A stretch of 64,000 bases of DNA from Mycolicibacterium parafortuitum (GCF_002086815.1 NZ_MVID01000028.1:1-64000); one strand, 5' to 3'; shown: positions 7,724 through 16,809, counted from the first letter of the stretch. Numbers and translations are program-made. The notes: generated by a model from the letters alone, not told the origin.

Positions 7724-8521
7724 TCAGAGATCGGCGATGATCTCCTGGCGTTTGGCGGCGTACTCGGCGTCGGTGATCGAACCGGTAGCCCGAAGCGTGT
7801 CCAGCTGTTGAAGGCGTTGCGCAGCGGTGGGTTCCGTCGCCGGCACCAGCGGCGGATCCTGCGCGGCGGCGCGCCGGACGACGGCCTGCACCTGCTGGCG
7901 GGCGGCCGGGTGGGAGTGCAGGTCGATCATGCCGTTCAGGCCGATCCCATGGGTCTTGAGCACCTGCAGGATCTCCATCAGCGGCTCGGCCTGACCCGTC
8001 AGATCGTAGGACCGGCCGTCCTCGGCGATGGTGAACGTGGCCGGCATCATTCCGCTCACCAAAGCGCTTCGCTCCCAATCGATCTGGTAGTCGTTGGTGA
8101 CCGGGTCGACCAGGGCAGCGAGCGTACGGTTCGTGATCATCGGCAGCCGGCTCACCGACGCCACGACCTGATCCTGCGTCGCGAACGGCGTGATCCCGGG
8201 CCCGGACACCTGCAGGTCGAGCTTCACCAGCGGTTGATCGTTGATCCGGGTGTTCGTCTCGTGGATACCGACGACCCTGGCCAGCGCCAGTACACCGGTG
8301 GCCTCCAGCGCCTGCTTCTTGGCCGCCGAGCGGGCACCGAAGCCCGTGATCAGCAGCGCGATCAGGACGTCGGCCGCGGTGATCAGCAGGCCCGTCCAGA
8401 ACATCCACTTCATCGTCGGGTCGGCACCCAGCGCGAAGTAGGCGACCAGGAAAATCGGACCGACGAGGCCGCACAGCAGCACGAAGAGCTGAATCTTCAC
8501 ATAGCGCCAGAAGGTGGCCAT
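7724..8521 (-). CDS. Membrane protein with C-terminal SHOCT domain
   Basis: A 265-residue protein with two N-terminal membrane helices (about residues 10-30 and 38-60). A soluble region with mixed beta strands follows, then a short C-terminal SHOCT module (LDTLRATGSITDAEYAAKRQEI). SHOCT domains are oligomerisation modules at the ends of many unrelated actinobacterial membrane proteins. The middle region is not one I recognise. It is probably a separate transcription unit from the permease, 146 bp away. Function unknown. Confidence 0.8.
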   Translation of the reverse strand: MATFWRYVKIQLFVLLCGLVGPIFLVAYFALGADPTMKWMFWTGLLITAADVLIALLITGFGARSAAKKQALEATGVLALARVVGIHETNTRINDQPLVKLDLQVSGPGITPFATQDQVVASVSRLPMITNRTLAALVDPVTNDYQIDWERSALVSGMMPATFTIAEDGRSYDLTGQAEPLMEILQVLKTHGIGLNGMIDLHSHPAARQQVQAVVRRAAAQDPPLVPATEPTAAQRLQQLDTLRATGSITDAEYAAKRQEIIADL

Positions 8522-8546
8522 GCGGTGATTATGGCCGACAGGCGGC

Positions 8547-9413
8547 CTACGGACCGGCGGTTACCTGCAGCGGAAGCGCGGGATTGGGCGCGGAACGCTG
8601 CGTGACGAGCTGGTACAGCGGCGGGGTCCACGCATCCATCGCAGCGACCTTGCGGGCGTAGCTGGTGTGCACGGCCACTGCCGCCGGGTTCATCTCGTCC
8701 TCGGCGTCCGGGTCGTAGTCGCACACCGCGTCCCCGATATTGCAGACGCTGATCGTGCGAACACCCATCGTCACCGGCAACGGCGCGGGTGCGTGCGCGA
8801 GGATCGGCCAGTCCTGGGCGACGCCCTTGCCGGCGCCCGGCACGTTGACGACCGAGCCGATGTTGATGGTCGGGTCCTGTGGCAACCGGTCGCCGTCGGC
8901 GATCAGCAGCGCCGCGGCGAGGTTGGGGCTGGGATCGAGCGCGTGCAGGTTCCGGTGGACGACCATCGCGCCCTGCGAATAGCCGGCGAGCACGACTTGC
9001 GAGGTCGGGCACTGCGCGACGAACGCCTGATACTGCTGACCGAGCGCGGCGGCACCGGTGTCGACGCTGCTCATGAAGCCCGCCCAGTCCAGGATTCCGC
9101 CGTCTTCGGGGACCTCCACGGCCGGGTAGTTCACGGCCTCTGCGGTGATGGTGCGCCCACTCTGCTGGATCAGCGCGGCGAAGTCGCTGTAGGACTTGGC
9201 GACCACACGGCCCATCCCGCCGTCCGCGGCGGACGCAACCGTCCGCTCGCCGGAACCGGCGGCACCGATCCAGTGCACATCCGGGCAGCCGGGTTGCGCA
9301 GGCTGCGCCGTCGCGACCCCGGCGGACAGGCCGAGCATTGCCGCGCCGCCCGTCAGAACCGACGCCGCGAGCGCGGCCGCGCCCTTCGCAATAACACTGG
9401 TGATGCTTCTCAA
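8547..9413 (-). CDS. Secreted cutinase-family serine esterase
   Basis: A protein of about 288 residues. It has a signal peptide (RSITSVIAKG, hydrophobic core, cut near ATAQPAQPG) and an alpha/beta-hydrolase cutinase domain. The nucleophile Ser is in LAGYSQGAMV, the catalytic Asp in CNIGDAVCDYDP and the catalytic His in VAVHTSYA, with paired cysteines typical of the fold. Mycobacterial cutinase-like proteins act as lipases, phospholipases or polyester hydrolases outside the cell. I place the start at a TTG (9413), preceded by AAAGG at good spacing; the sequence further upstream does not look like a signal peptide. Confidence 0.9.
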   Translation of the reverse strand: MRSITSVIAKGAAALAASVLTGGAAMLGLSAGVATAQPAQPGCPDVHWIGAAGSGERTVASAADGGMGRVVAKSYSDFAALIQQSGRTITAEAVNYPAVEVPEDGGILDWAGFMSSVDTGAAALGQQYQAFVAQCPTSQVVLAGYSQGAMVVHRNLHALDPSPNLAAALLIADGDRLPQDPTINIGSVVNVPGAGKGVAQDWPILAHAPAPLPVTMGVRTISVCNIGDAVCDYDPDAEDEMNPAAVAVHTSYARKVAAMDAWTPPLYQLVTQRSAPNPALPLQVTAGP

Positions 9414-9505
9414 AACGTGAACCTTTACTTCCCGGCCGACCCCTCGACAGCCGTCGCCAGGTACATCGCGGCCCTTCCCGAGGCCGTTACAGGGCCGGAA
9501 AACGA

Positions 9506-9539
9506 AAGTGGCGCCCACCCTTTCGGGTGAGCGCCACTT
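9506..9539 (-). terminator. Rho-independent terminator of tuf
   Basis: A 15-bp stem with one mismatch (9506-9520 with 9525-9539) encloses the loop tttc. In the minus direction it is followed by TTTCGTTTTCC. It lies 18 bp after the tuf stop codon. Confidence 0.85.
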
Positions 9540-9557
9540 CCTGGCTGAGTACCTAGA

Positions 9558-10748
9558 TCACTTGATGATCTTGGTGACGCGGCCGGCGCCGACGGTACGG
9601 CCGCCCTCGCGGATCGCGAAGCGCAGGCCCTCGTCCATGGCGACGGGCTGGATCAGCTTGACGGCGATGTCGGTGTTGTCACCGGGCATCACCATCTCGG
9701 TGCCCTCGGGGAGGGTCACCACGCCGGTCACGTCCGTGGTACGGAAGTAGAACTGCGGACGGTAGTTGTTGAAGAACGGCGTGTGGCGGCCACCCTCGTC
9801 CTTGGACAGGATGTAGACGCTGCCCTCGAACTCGGTGTGCGGCGTGGTGGTGCCGGGCTTGACCACAACCTGGCCACGCTCGACGTCCTCACGCTTGATG
9901 CCACGGACCAGCAGACCGACGTTGTCGCCCGCCTGGCCCTGATCGAGCAGCTTGCGGAACATCTCGACACCGGTGACCGTGGTCTTGGTGACGGTCGGAC
10001 GGATGCCGACGATCTCGACTTCCTCGTTCACGTTGATCACGCCACGCTCGACGCGACCGGTGACCACGGTGCCGCGGCCGGTGATCGTGAAGACGTCCTC
10101 GACGGGCATCAGGAACGGCTTGTCGGTCTCGCGGACCGGGTCCGGGATGGACTCGTCGACAGCAGCCATGAGCTCCTGGACCGACTTGACCCACTTCTCG
10201 TCACCCTCAAGCGCCTTCAGGGCCGAAACCTTGACGACCGGGGCGTCCTCGTCGAAGTCCTGGGCGGCCAGCAGTTCGCGGACCTCCATCTCGACGAGCT
10301 CGATGAGCTCTTCGTCGTCGACCATGTCGGCCTTGTTCAGCGCGACCAGGATGTAGGGCACGCCGACCTGGCGGGCCAGCAGCACGTGCTCGCGGGTCTG
10401 CGGCATCGGGCCGTCAGTGGCGGCGACCACGAGGATTGCGCCGTCCATCTGGGCGGCACCGGTGATCATGTTCTTGATGTAGTCAGCGTGACCGGGGGCG
10501 TCGACGTGCGCGTAGTGACGCTTCTCGGTCTGGTACTCCACGTGGGAGATGTTGATCGTGATACCGCGCTGACGCTCCTCGGGCGCATTGTCGATCTGGT
10601 CGAATGCGCGCGACTCGTTCAAATCGGGGTACTGGTCATGCAGCACCTTGGTGATTGCTGCAGTGAGAGTGGTCTTGCCGTGGTCAACGTGACCGATGGT
10701 CCCGATGTTGACGTGCGGCTTCGTCCGCTCGAACTTCGCCTTCGCCAC
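9558..10748 (-). CDS. tuf: Translation elongation factor Tu
   Basis: EF-Tu, 396 residues, delivers aminoacyl-tRNA to the ribosome. The GTPase motifs are intact: P-loop GHVDHGKT near residue 19, DAPGHADY, NKADM and SALKALEG. The two C-terminal beta-barrels end in VTKIIK. The start is a GTG at 10748 with a strong AGGAGG site. It is the last gene of the str operon rpsL-rpsG-fusA-tuf. The 166-bp gap from fusA is unusually structured and is described separately. Confidence 0.98.
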   Translation of the reverse strand: MAKAKFERTKPHVNIGTIGHVDHGKTTLTAAITKVLHDQYPDLNESRAFDQIDNAPEERQRGITINISHVEYQTEKRHYAHVDAPGHADYIKNMITGAAQMDGAILVVAATDGPMPQTREHVLLARQVGVPYILVALNKADMVDDEELIELVEMEVRELLAAQDFDEDAPVVKVSALKALEGDEKWVKSVQELMAAVDESIPDPVRETDKPFLMPVEDVFTITGRGTVVTGRVERGVINVNEEVEIVGIRPTVTKTTVTGVEMFRKLLDQGQAGDNVGLLVRGIKREDVERGQVVVKPGTTTPHTEFEGSVYILSKDEGGRHTPFFNNYRPQFYFRTTDVTGVVTLPEGTEMVMPGDNTDIAVKLIQPVAMDEGLRFAIREGGRTVGAGRVTKIIK

Positions 10749-10833
10749 TTCTGTGTCCTCCTGGACTTGTTGGTGCTTTTACTTAAGCAGGTGTGTTGAT
10801 GTGTTCAGTTGTGCAGTCTGCGAACTTACCGGT

Positions 10834-10936
10834 TACTGACCCGTCGCCTTCGCGTCGCTCGTTGCTCGGCTCCGGCTCAGTGGCGCGCCTCGGCCGCAAG
10901 CGGCCTTCGATGCTCTACTGACCCGTCGCCTTCGCG
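10834..10936. repeat. 21-bp direct repeat copying the 3' end of fusA
   Basis: The 21 bases at 10916-10936 are the last codons and stop of fusA (coding KATGQ-stop). They recur exactly at 10834-10854 in the fusA-tuf spacer, 82 bp away. The DNA between is GC-rich and includes the hairpin-forming ggccgc-aa-gcggcc (about 10892-10905). The flanking bases do not match, so only the fusA tail is copied. Confidence 0.85.
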
Positions 10937-13017
10937 ATGATCTCCTTCGACACGTTCGCCGGAACTTCTGCGTACGAGTCGAACACCATGGAGTAGTTGG
11001 CCCGGCCCTGGGTCTTCGACCGAAGGTCTCCGACGTAGCCGAACATCTCCGACAGCGGAACCTGCGCCTTCACGACACGGGCACCACTGCGCTCCTCCAT
11101 GGCCTGGATCTGACCACGGCGGGAGTTCAGGTCGCCGATCACGTCACCCATGTAGTCCTCAGGGGTGGTGACCTCGACGGCCATGATGGGCTCCAGGATG
11201 ACAGGCTGGGCGGCCTGAGCGGCCTTCTTCAGCACCTGAGAGCCGGCCACCTTGAACGCCATTTCCGAGGAGTCGACCTCGTGGAAGGCGCCGTCGAGCA
11301 GGGTGACCTTGAGGTTCACCAGCGGGTAGCCCGCCAGCACGCCGTACTGCATCGCGTCCTGGCAGCCCGCATCCACCGACGGGATGTACTCGCGCGGGAT
11401 GCGGCCACCGGTGACCTTGTTCTCGAACTCGTAGGTCGCACCGTCTTCGCCGATGAACGGCTCGAGGTCGATGAGAACCTTCGCGAACTGGCCGGAGCCA
11501 CCCGTCTGCTTCTTGTGGGTGAACTCGACCTTCTCGACCTTGCGCTTGATGGTCTCGCGGTAGGCGACCTGCGGCTTGCCGACGTTGGCCTCGACCTTGA
11601 ACTCGCGGCGCATGCGGTCGACCAGGATGTCCAGGTGGAGCTCGCCCATGCCGCCGATGACGGTCTGGCCGGTCTCCTGATCCAGGTGCACCTTGAAGGT
11701 CGGGTCCTCTTCGGCGAGCTTCTGGATCGCGGTGCCCAGCTTCTCCTGGTCGCTCTTGGTCTTGGGCTCGATGGCGACCTCGATGACCGGATCCGGGAAC
11801 GTCATCGACTCGAGGACGATCTGATCGTTCGCATCCGACAGGGTGTCACCGGTCGTGGTGTCCTTCAGACCGATCACGGCGTAGATGTGGCCGGCCGACG
11901 CACGCTCGACAGGGTTCTCCTTGTTGGCGTGCATCTGGAACAGCTTGCCGAGGCGCTCCTTCTTGCCCTTGGTCGAGTTCACGACCTGCGAGCCGGACTC
12001 CACGGTGCCCGAGTACACGCGCACGTAGGTCAGCTTGCCGAAGAACGGGTGCACCGCGATCTTGAACGCCAGCGCCGAGAAGGGCTCGTCGGTCGACGGC
12101 TTGCGGGTGATGATCTCGTCTTCTTTGTTGGGCACGTGGCCCTGCACGGACTCGACGTCCAGCGGCGACGGGAGGTAGTCGATGACCGCGTCGAGCATGG
12201 GCTGCACGCCCTTGTTCTTGAACGCGCTGCCGCACAGCACCGGGTAGAGCTCGCTGGACACGGTCAGCTTGCGGATCGCGCCCTTGATCTCGTCGATCGA
12301 GAGTTCCTCGCCACCGAAGTACTTCTCGAGCAGCGCCTCGTCGGTCTCGGCGACGGTCTCGATGAGCTTGGTGCGGTACTCCTCGGCCTTCTCGGCGAGG
12401 TCGGCCGGAATCTCCTCGACCTCGTACTTCTCGCCGAGGGCGGTCTCGCCACGCCACACCTTGGCCTTCATCTCGACCAGGTCGATGATGCCGATGAAGT
12501 CGTTTTCGGCGCCGATCGGCAGCTGGATGACCAGCGGCCGGGCTCCGAGGCGCTCCTCGATGGTGCGCACGGTGAAGTAGAAGTCCGCACCGAGCTTGTC
12601 CATCTTGTTGACGAAGCAGATGCGCGGCACGTCGTACTTGTCGGCCTGGCGCCAGACCTGCTCGGACTGCGGCTCCACGCCCTCTTTGCCGTCGAACACC
12701 GCAACGGCACCGTCGAGAACGCGCAGCGAACGCTCCACCTCGACGGTGAAGTCGACGTGGCCCGGGGTGTCGATGATGTTGATCTGGTTCTGGTTCCAGA
12801 AACAGGTCACCGCAGCCGAGGTGATCGTGATACCCCGCTCCTGCTCCTGCTCCATCCAGTCCGTCGTGGAGGCACCGTCGTGCGTCTCACCGATCTTGTA
12901 GTTCACACCGGTGTAGTAGAGGATGCGCTCGGTCGTCGTCGTCTTGCCGGCATCGATGTGCGCCATGATGCCGATGTTGCGGACCTTGCTCAGGTCGGTA
13001 AGCACGTCCTGTGCCAC
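10915..13017 (-). CDS. fusA: Translation elongation factor G
   Basis: EF-G, 700 residues, the GTPase that drives ribosome translocation and, with RRF, recycling. The P-loop AHIDAGKTTTTERI is near residue 20, with DTPGHVDFT and NKMDK motifs and the five-domain length of the family. Start GTG at 13017. It lies 82 bp after rpsG in the str operon. The coding of its last residues is duplicated downstream. Confidence 0.98.
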   Translation of the reverse strand: MAQDVLTDLSKVRNIGIMAHIDAGKTTTTERILYYTGVNYKIGETHDGASTTDWMEQEQERGITITSAAVTCFWNQNQINIIDTPGHVDFTVEVERSLRVLDGAVAVFDGKEGVEPQSEQVWRQADKYDVPRICFVNKMDKLGADFYFTVRTIEERLGARPLVIQLPIGAENDFIGIIDLVEMKAKVWRGETALGEKYEVEEIPADLAEKAEEYRTKLIETVAETDEALLEKYFGGEELSIDEIKGAIRKLTVSSELYPVLCGSAFKNKGVQPMLDAVIDYLPSPLDVESVQGHVPNKEDEIITRKPSTDEPFSALAFKIAVHPFFGKLTYVRVYSGTVESGSQVVNSTKGKKERLGKLFQMHANKENPVERASAGHIYAVIGLKDTTTGDTLSDANDQIVLESMTFPDPVIEVAIEPKTKSDQEKLGTAIQKLAEEDPTFKVHLDQETGQTVIGGMGELHLDILVDRMRREFKVEANVGKPQVAYRETIKRKVEKVEFTHKKQTGGSGQFAKVLIDLEPFIGEDGATYEFENKVTGGRIPREYIPSVDAGCQDAMQYGVLAGYPLVNLKVTLLDGAFHEVDSSEMAFKVAGSQVLKKAAQAAQPVILEPIMAVEVTTPEDYMGDVIGDLNSRRGQIQAMEERSGARVVKAQVPLSEMFGYVGDLRSKTQGRANYSMVFDSYAEVPANVSKEIIAKATGQ

Positions 13018-13099
13018 GGCTAGTTTCCCACTCTTTCGCTTGCTTGGTTGGTTTGTTCGGACGCCGGCGCAGCTACTTCACGAACGCCGGCGCCTGTGA

Positions 13100-13570
13100 T
13101 CACCAGCGGTAGTGCGCGAAGGCGCGGTTCGCCTCGGCCATCTTGTGGGTGTCTTCGCGCCGCTTGACGGCGGCACCGAGACCGTTGCTCGCATCGAGGA
13201 TCTCGTTCGCGAGGCGCTCGATCATCGTCTTTTCACGACGCTGCTTCGAGAAGCTGACCAGCCAACGCAGCGCCAGGGTCACCGAACGGTCCGGGCGGAC
13301 CTCGACGGGAACCTGGTAGGTCGCGCCACCCACGCGGCGGCTACGCACCTCGAGCGACGGCTTGACGTTGTCCATGGCCCGCTTGAGGGTGACCACCGGA
13401 TCGGTGCCCGTCTTCTCACGAGCCTGCTCGAGCGCGCCATAAACAATGCGCTCCGCCAGCGATTTCTTCCCGTCAAGCAGAACTTTGTTGACCAGCTGGG
13501 TGACCAGCTGCGACCCGTAGACCGGGTCGTTGACCAACGGACGCTTGGGCGCGGGTCCCTTGCGCGGCAT
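13100..13570 (-). CDS. rpsG: 30S ribosomal protein S7
   Basis: S7, 156 residues, the primary 16S rRNA binder that starts assembly of the 30S head. It begins MPRKGPAPKR and contains the conserved GGATYQVPVEVRPDR segment. Its ATG overlaps the rpsL stop (TGATG), so S12 and S7 are translationally coupled. Confidence 0.98.
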   Translation of the reverse strand: MPRKGPAPKRPLVNDPVYGSQLVTQLVNKVLLDGKKSLAERIVYGALEQAREKTGTDPVVTLKRAMDNVKPSLEVRSRRVGGATYQVPVEVRPDRSVTLALRWLVSFSKQRREKTMIERLANEILDASNGLGAAVKRREDTHKMAEANRAFAHYRW

Positions 13571-13944
13571 CAGCTCTTCTCCTTCTTCGCGCCGTAACGG
13601 CTGCGGGCTTGCTTACGGTTCTTGACGCCCTGCGTGTCCAGAGACCCGCGGATGATCTTGTAGCGCACACCGGGGAGGTCCTTCACACGACCACCGCGCA
13701 CCAGCACCATCGAGTGCTCCTGCAGGTTGTGGCCCTCACCCGGGATGTAGGCGGTGACCTCGACCGCGCTGGTCAGGCGCACGCGCGCGACCTTACGAAG
13801 CGCCGAGTTCGGCTTCTTCGGGGTCGTGGTGTACACGCGAGTGCACACGCCGCGACGCTGCGGGCTGCCCTTGAGGGCCGCCGTCTTCACCTTGGCGATC
13901 TTGTCGCGGCGACCCTTGCGGACCAGCTGGTTGATGGTTGGCAT
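13570..13944 (-). CDS. rpsL: 30S ribosomal protein S12
   Basis: S12, 124 residues, part of the decoding centre. Lys43 (in TTPKKPNS) and Lys88 (in GGRVKDLPGV) are both present, the streptomycin-sensitive state. It is the first gene of the str operon, with ATG at 13944. Confidence 0.98.
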   Translation of the reverse strand: MPTINQLVRKGRRDKIAKVKTAALKGSPQRRGVCTRVYTTTPKKPNSALRKVARVRLTSAVEVTAYIPGEGHNLQEHSMVLVRGGRVKDLPGVRYKIIRGSLDTQGVKNRKQARSRYGAKKEKS

Positions 13945-14249
13945 GTACCGGCTTTCTGTGTTCCTCGTCAGTCTGTCGACTGTGGTGCTGCTTGCTTCTT
14001 AAGTTCTCTGTACTGCTGTTATGCCCTCGACGGTTCCCCCGCGTCCGGGCGTGTCGCACGCGGCCGCCGCGGTTTCTCGGATAATTTCCAAGGCACCCCA
14101 CGAGGGCGGGACATGCGAATCAGCCCGGCGTGCAGGCATGCTGATGCCCCGCGAAGGACACAAGCGCCCTATTTGCCAGGCACGAACGTCCACAATACCA
14201 GGGCTGCATACCTCAACAAAACCCGCTGACCTGCGGATCCCCGAAAAGT
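13945..14249. other. Intergenic region upstream of the str operon
   Basis: This 305-bp gap separates rpsL from the TetR gene; both are on the minus strand, so it holds the str operon promoter. I see no open frame with coding character, and no -35/-10 pair that I would defend. The part near 14120-14225 has lower GC content than its surroundings. Confidence 0.5.
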
Positions 14250-14825
14250 TCAGCGCGAGCGCATGCCGGTGGCAAGTCGCATGACCATATCGGAGAACAC
14301 CGCATCGGTGTCGATCCCGGCCATCGCGCCCGTCATCTCCAGCAGGACGAATCCGTGCATCGCCGACCAGAACTCCAGCGCGGCGTAGAAGCCGGCTTCC
14401 TCATCGAGGCCGTAGCTGGCCAGCACGGCGATGATCGGCGCGGCCGCCGCCCTGGTCGCCTCGGTGAACTCGGGGTCGTCGCCACCCAGCGGCATCCGGG
14501 TGAACGCGGAGTACCGCCCGGGGTGGTGATGGGCGTAGCTGCGATACGCCCCGGCCATGACCATCACCGCGTCGTCGGGGCTGCGGCCCTGCCCGACCGT
14601 GTTGAGCATGTTGATGATGTCGCCGACGACGCGCATGCGCACCGTGCGGCGCAGGTCGTCGAGGCTGTGCACGTGGTTGTAGAGCGACGGGCCCTTGGTG
14701 CCGAGCTGGTTGGCCAGCGCGTTGATCGTCAGCGCGTCCCAGCCTTCGCGGTCGAGGAACGTCAGCGCGGCGTTGACGATCGAGTCACGGCTCAGCTTCG
14801 CCGTCCGCGGCGGCCGAGCTGCCAT
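14250..14825 (-). CDS. TetR-family transcriptional regulator
   Basis: A 191-residue repressor. The N-terminal helix-turn-helix (SRDSIVNAALTFLDREGWDALTINALANQL, in two parts) is followed by GPSLYNHVHSLDDL and a TetR_C (WHG-type) ligand domain. The ATG at 14825 is chosen because the DNA-binding domain begins 11 residues later and GGGGGCGGA precedes it. It occupies the place of Rv0681 in M. tuberculosis, upstream of rpsL. Target and ligand unknown. Confidence 0.9.
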   Translation of the reverse strand: MAARPPRTAKLSRDSIVNAALTFLDREGWDALTINALANQLGTKGPSLYNHVHSLDDLRRTVRMRVVGDIINMLNTVGQGRSPDDAVMVMAGAYRSYAHHHPGRYSAFTRMPLGGDDPEFTEATRAAAAPIIAVLASYGLDEEAGFYAALEFWSAMHGFVLLEMTGAMAGIDTDAVFSDMVMRLATGMRSR

Positions 14826-14875
14826 GTATCCGCCCCCCGATCGATGGTGACCCGGTGGCGGGTCAGCGAGTGACT

Positions 14876-15412
14876 CTAGTTCACGCGGTCCTGGCTGAGC
14901 CGTGCCAGTTGCTCGATCATCGGGCACAGGTCGGGCATCGTCTCGGAGTTCATGGTCTGCACCGACCAGGTGATCACGTCCCCGCCCTTGGCGACATAGA
15001 TGCTGCAGGCGGTGTCGTCGTAGGCCTTGAAGCCCTGGTTGTCATCCATCGACAACTCGACGAGCGTACGGCCGGCGAGCTCCTCGAGTCCGCGCTCGGT
15101 GGCCATGTCGCTGCCGCGGTACCACCACGTGGAGATGCCCATCCCGGCGCCGAAGTCGTCGATCATGGTGTCCTCCTGCCAGAAGCAACCGGCGTCGCTG
15201 ACCACCGCGGACCGGTACAACCCCGGCCCGGCGACATCGGTGATGTCGGCGTCGGTGACCCCGTTGCAGTCCACGCTCCGGAAGCCCTCCCCCGTGGCGC
15301 CCGGCCCCGGTGTCGCCGACTCCTCGGCGGTCTCGCCGTCCTCGGCGCACCCGGAGAGCAGCACACCGAAGGCCAGCACCGCGGCGAGGCGGGCGGTGAA
15401 TCTCGCGGGCAT
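14876..15412 (-). CDS. DUF3558-type lipoprotein
   Basis: A 178-residue predicted lipoprotein with signal peptide MPARFTARLAAVLAFG and lipobox LLSGC, so the acylated Cys would be near residue 23. A Thr/Glu/Pro-rich linker follows, then a compact domain with CNGVTDADI, two further Cys and a central Trp-rich segment, as in mycobacterial DUF3558 lipoproteins. It lies two bases downstream of a paralogous lipoprotein gene, so both come from one transcript. Probably anchored on the outer face of the plasma membrane. Role unknown. Confidence 0.82.
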   Translation of the reverse strand: MPARFTARLAAVLAFGVLLSGCAEDGETAEESATPGPGATGEGFRSVDCNGVTDADITDVAGPGLYRSAVVSDAGCFWQEDTMIDDFGAGMGISTWWYRGSDMATERGLEELAGRTLVELSMDDNQGFKAYDDTACSIYVAKGGDVITWSVQTMNSETMPDLCPMIEQLARLSQDRVN

Positions 15413-15414
15413 GT

Positions 15415-15966
15415 CTACAGATCCGAGCGCAACGTGGCCGCGAGAAGTTTCTGGGCTTCGGCACACGGGTCCCCGGCCGCCTGGCCGCGGTACTGCACCC
15501 ACCAGCTCAGCACGCCGGTGCCTGCGGCGGCGCTGGCCGAGCAGGCCGCTCCGGTGACGTCGCGGCGGGCCAGGAACGCCGGATGGCGCTCGACGACGAC
15601 GTCGGTGACGACGGCGCCGCGCGCGACGGCGACGTCACGCTCGCGGTCCAGCGCGCCCATGTCGAACCACGAGTAGACGACGTCGACGGTCGCGGCCGGG
15701 GATTTACGGGACAGCACGTACTGGCAGACCGCTCCGCTGTAGGGCCGTGTCACCGACTCGGCGCCGATCAACTCCTGCACGGTGGTGTTCTCCAGCAGCC
15801 CGCACCGGTCGTCGACGTAGCCGTAGCTGCGGTCCGGATCGGGGACTCCGGCATCGGCCCGCTGCGCGGCCCCGGAGACGGTCTGCGCGCAGCCGGCAGC
15901 GGTCGCCGTCACCATGACCGCCACCATGAGGATCCGCATGCGATCCCGTACCACACGTTGACGCAT
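15415..15966 (-). CDS. DUF3558-type lipoprotein
   Basis: A 183-residue predicted lipoprotein: basic N-terminus, hydrophobic stretch, and lipobox-like TAAGC with the Cys near residue 26. The domain that follows has the CGLLENTTVQELIG helix, VCQYVLSR and C-terminal DPCAEAQKLLAATL, matching the DUF3558 layout of its downstream neighbour. The pair looks like an old tandem duplication. An internal ATG at 15939 would give a shorter signal peptide and cannot be excluded. Function unknown. Confidence 0.8.
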   Translation of the reverse strand: MRQRVVRDRMRILMVAVMVTATAAGCAQTVSGAAQRADAGVPDPDRSYGYVDDRCGLLENTTVQELIGAESVTRPYSGAVCQYVLSRKSPAATVDVVYSWFDMGALDRERDVAVARGAVVTDVVVERHPAFLARRDVTGAACSASAAAGTGVLSWWVQYRGQAAGDPCAEAQKLLAATLRSDL

Positions 15967-16033
15967 CGACGCTCACGGTACTCGTCCGCGTGATCCCCGA
16001 CAGCGCGAGCGAGCGACGTCGTAGGCTTCCGGT

Positions 16034-16411
16034 GTGACTGCTACCGCCGCGAGACGAGTACTGGCCGTGAGCGCATTGGCGGCCTCTGCCGCGCTGATGT
16101 CCACGTCACCGGTGGCGCAGGCCGAGAACGGCGACACCCACATCACCGGCGTGGGCGTGGTGCGCACGGTCGACTGCAAGGGCTCGACACTTTTCGTCAA
16201 CGGTAACGGAAATCAGGTCTTCGCCCTCGGCGACTGCTATGCGGTCACGGTGCAGGGCTCGTCGAACCTGGTCGTCGCCGACAACGTCGTCAACGACATC
16301 ACCGTCTACGGCTGGGATCAGAAGGTGCTGTACAAGAACGGCACGCCGTTCGTCTGGGACCGCGGGCGCGAGCTGGGGATGACAAACCAGGTGAACCGGG
16401 TACCCGCCTAG
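16034..16411 (+). CDS. Secreted DUF3060 protein
   Basis: A 125-residue protein with a signal peptide (cut near AQAENG) and one DUF3060 domain built of short N-G-N-type turns (VNGNGNQVFALGDC, QGSSNLVVADNVV). These suggest a small beta-helix exposed to solvent. Two Cys could form a disulfide. The start is a GTG at 16034. It is separated by two bases from a second DUF3060 gene and resembles Rv0680c in size and position. Divergent from the lipoprotein pair. No enzymatic motif is visible. Confidence 0.85.
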   Translation: MTATAARRVLAVSALAASAALMSTSPVAQAENGDTHITGVGVVRTVDCKGSTLFVNGNGNQVFALGDCYAVTVQGSSNLVVADNVVNDITVYGWDQKVLYKNGTPFVWDRGRELGMTNQVNRVPA

Positions 16412-16413
16412 GC

Positions 16414-16809
16414 ATGACAGCCCGCCCCATCGCCTGTGCCTGCGCAGTGGTCGCATTCACGCTCGCCGGATGCGGTGCGGGCGGTGGCGGCGACAACCCG
16501 TCCGCGACGATGGGGACGTCCGGTGCACAGGTCGAGATCGGCAACACGATCAACTACGGGTCGTTGGGCACGACCGCGGAGATCGACTGCGCCGACGGCA
16601 AGGCACTGAACATCGGCGGCTCGAACAACGACCTGACGGTGACCGGGACGTGTTCGAACGTCAACGTCGGTGGCGCCGACAACAAGATCTCCATCGAACG
16701 TGTCGACGGACAGCTGTCCGTCGTCGGCCTCAACAACACCGTCACCTACCGCGACGGCGACCCCGCGATCAACGACACCGGGACCAACAACAGCGTCACC
16801 AAGGGGTAG
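16414..16809 (+). CDS. DUF3060 lipoprotein
   Basis: A 131-residue predicted lipoprotein (lipobox LAGC near residue 20, followed by a Gly-rich linker). Its DUF3060 domain repeats N-N-x-hydrophobic turns (GGSNNDLTVTGTC, GGADNKISIE, GLNNTVTYRDG). It is the membrane-anchored partner of the secreted DUF3060 protein two bases upstream, and resembles Rv0679c in order. Role unknown; presumably cell-envelope. Confidence 0.85.
   Translation: MTARPIACACAVVAFTLAGCGAGGGGDNPSATMGTSGAQVEIGNTINYGSLGTTAEIDCADGKALNIGGSNNDLTVTGTCSNVNVGGADNKISIERVDGQLSVVGLNNTVTYRDGDPAINDTGTNNSVTKG

Noticed and set aside
10855..10915. The GC-rich insert after the fusA tail copy as a small RNA gene
   Set aside because: It has a short hairpin but no promoter or terminator that I can point to; reported only as part of the duplication.
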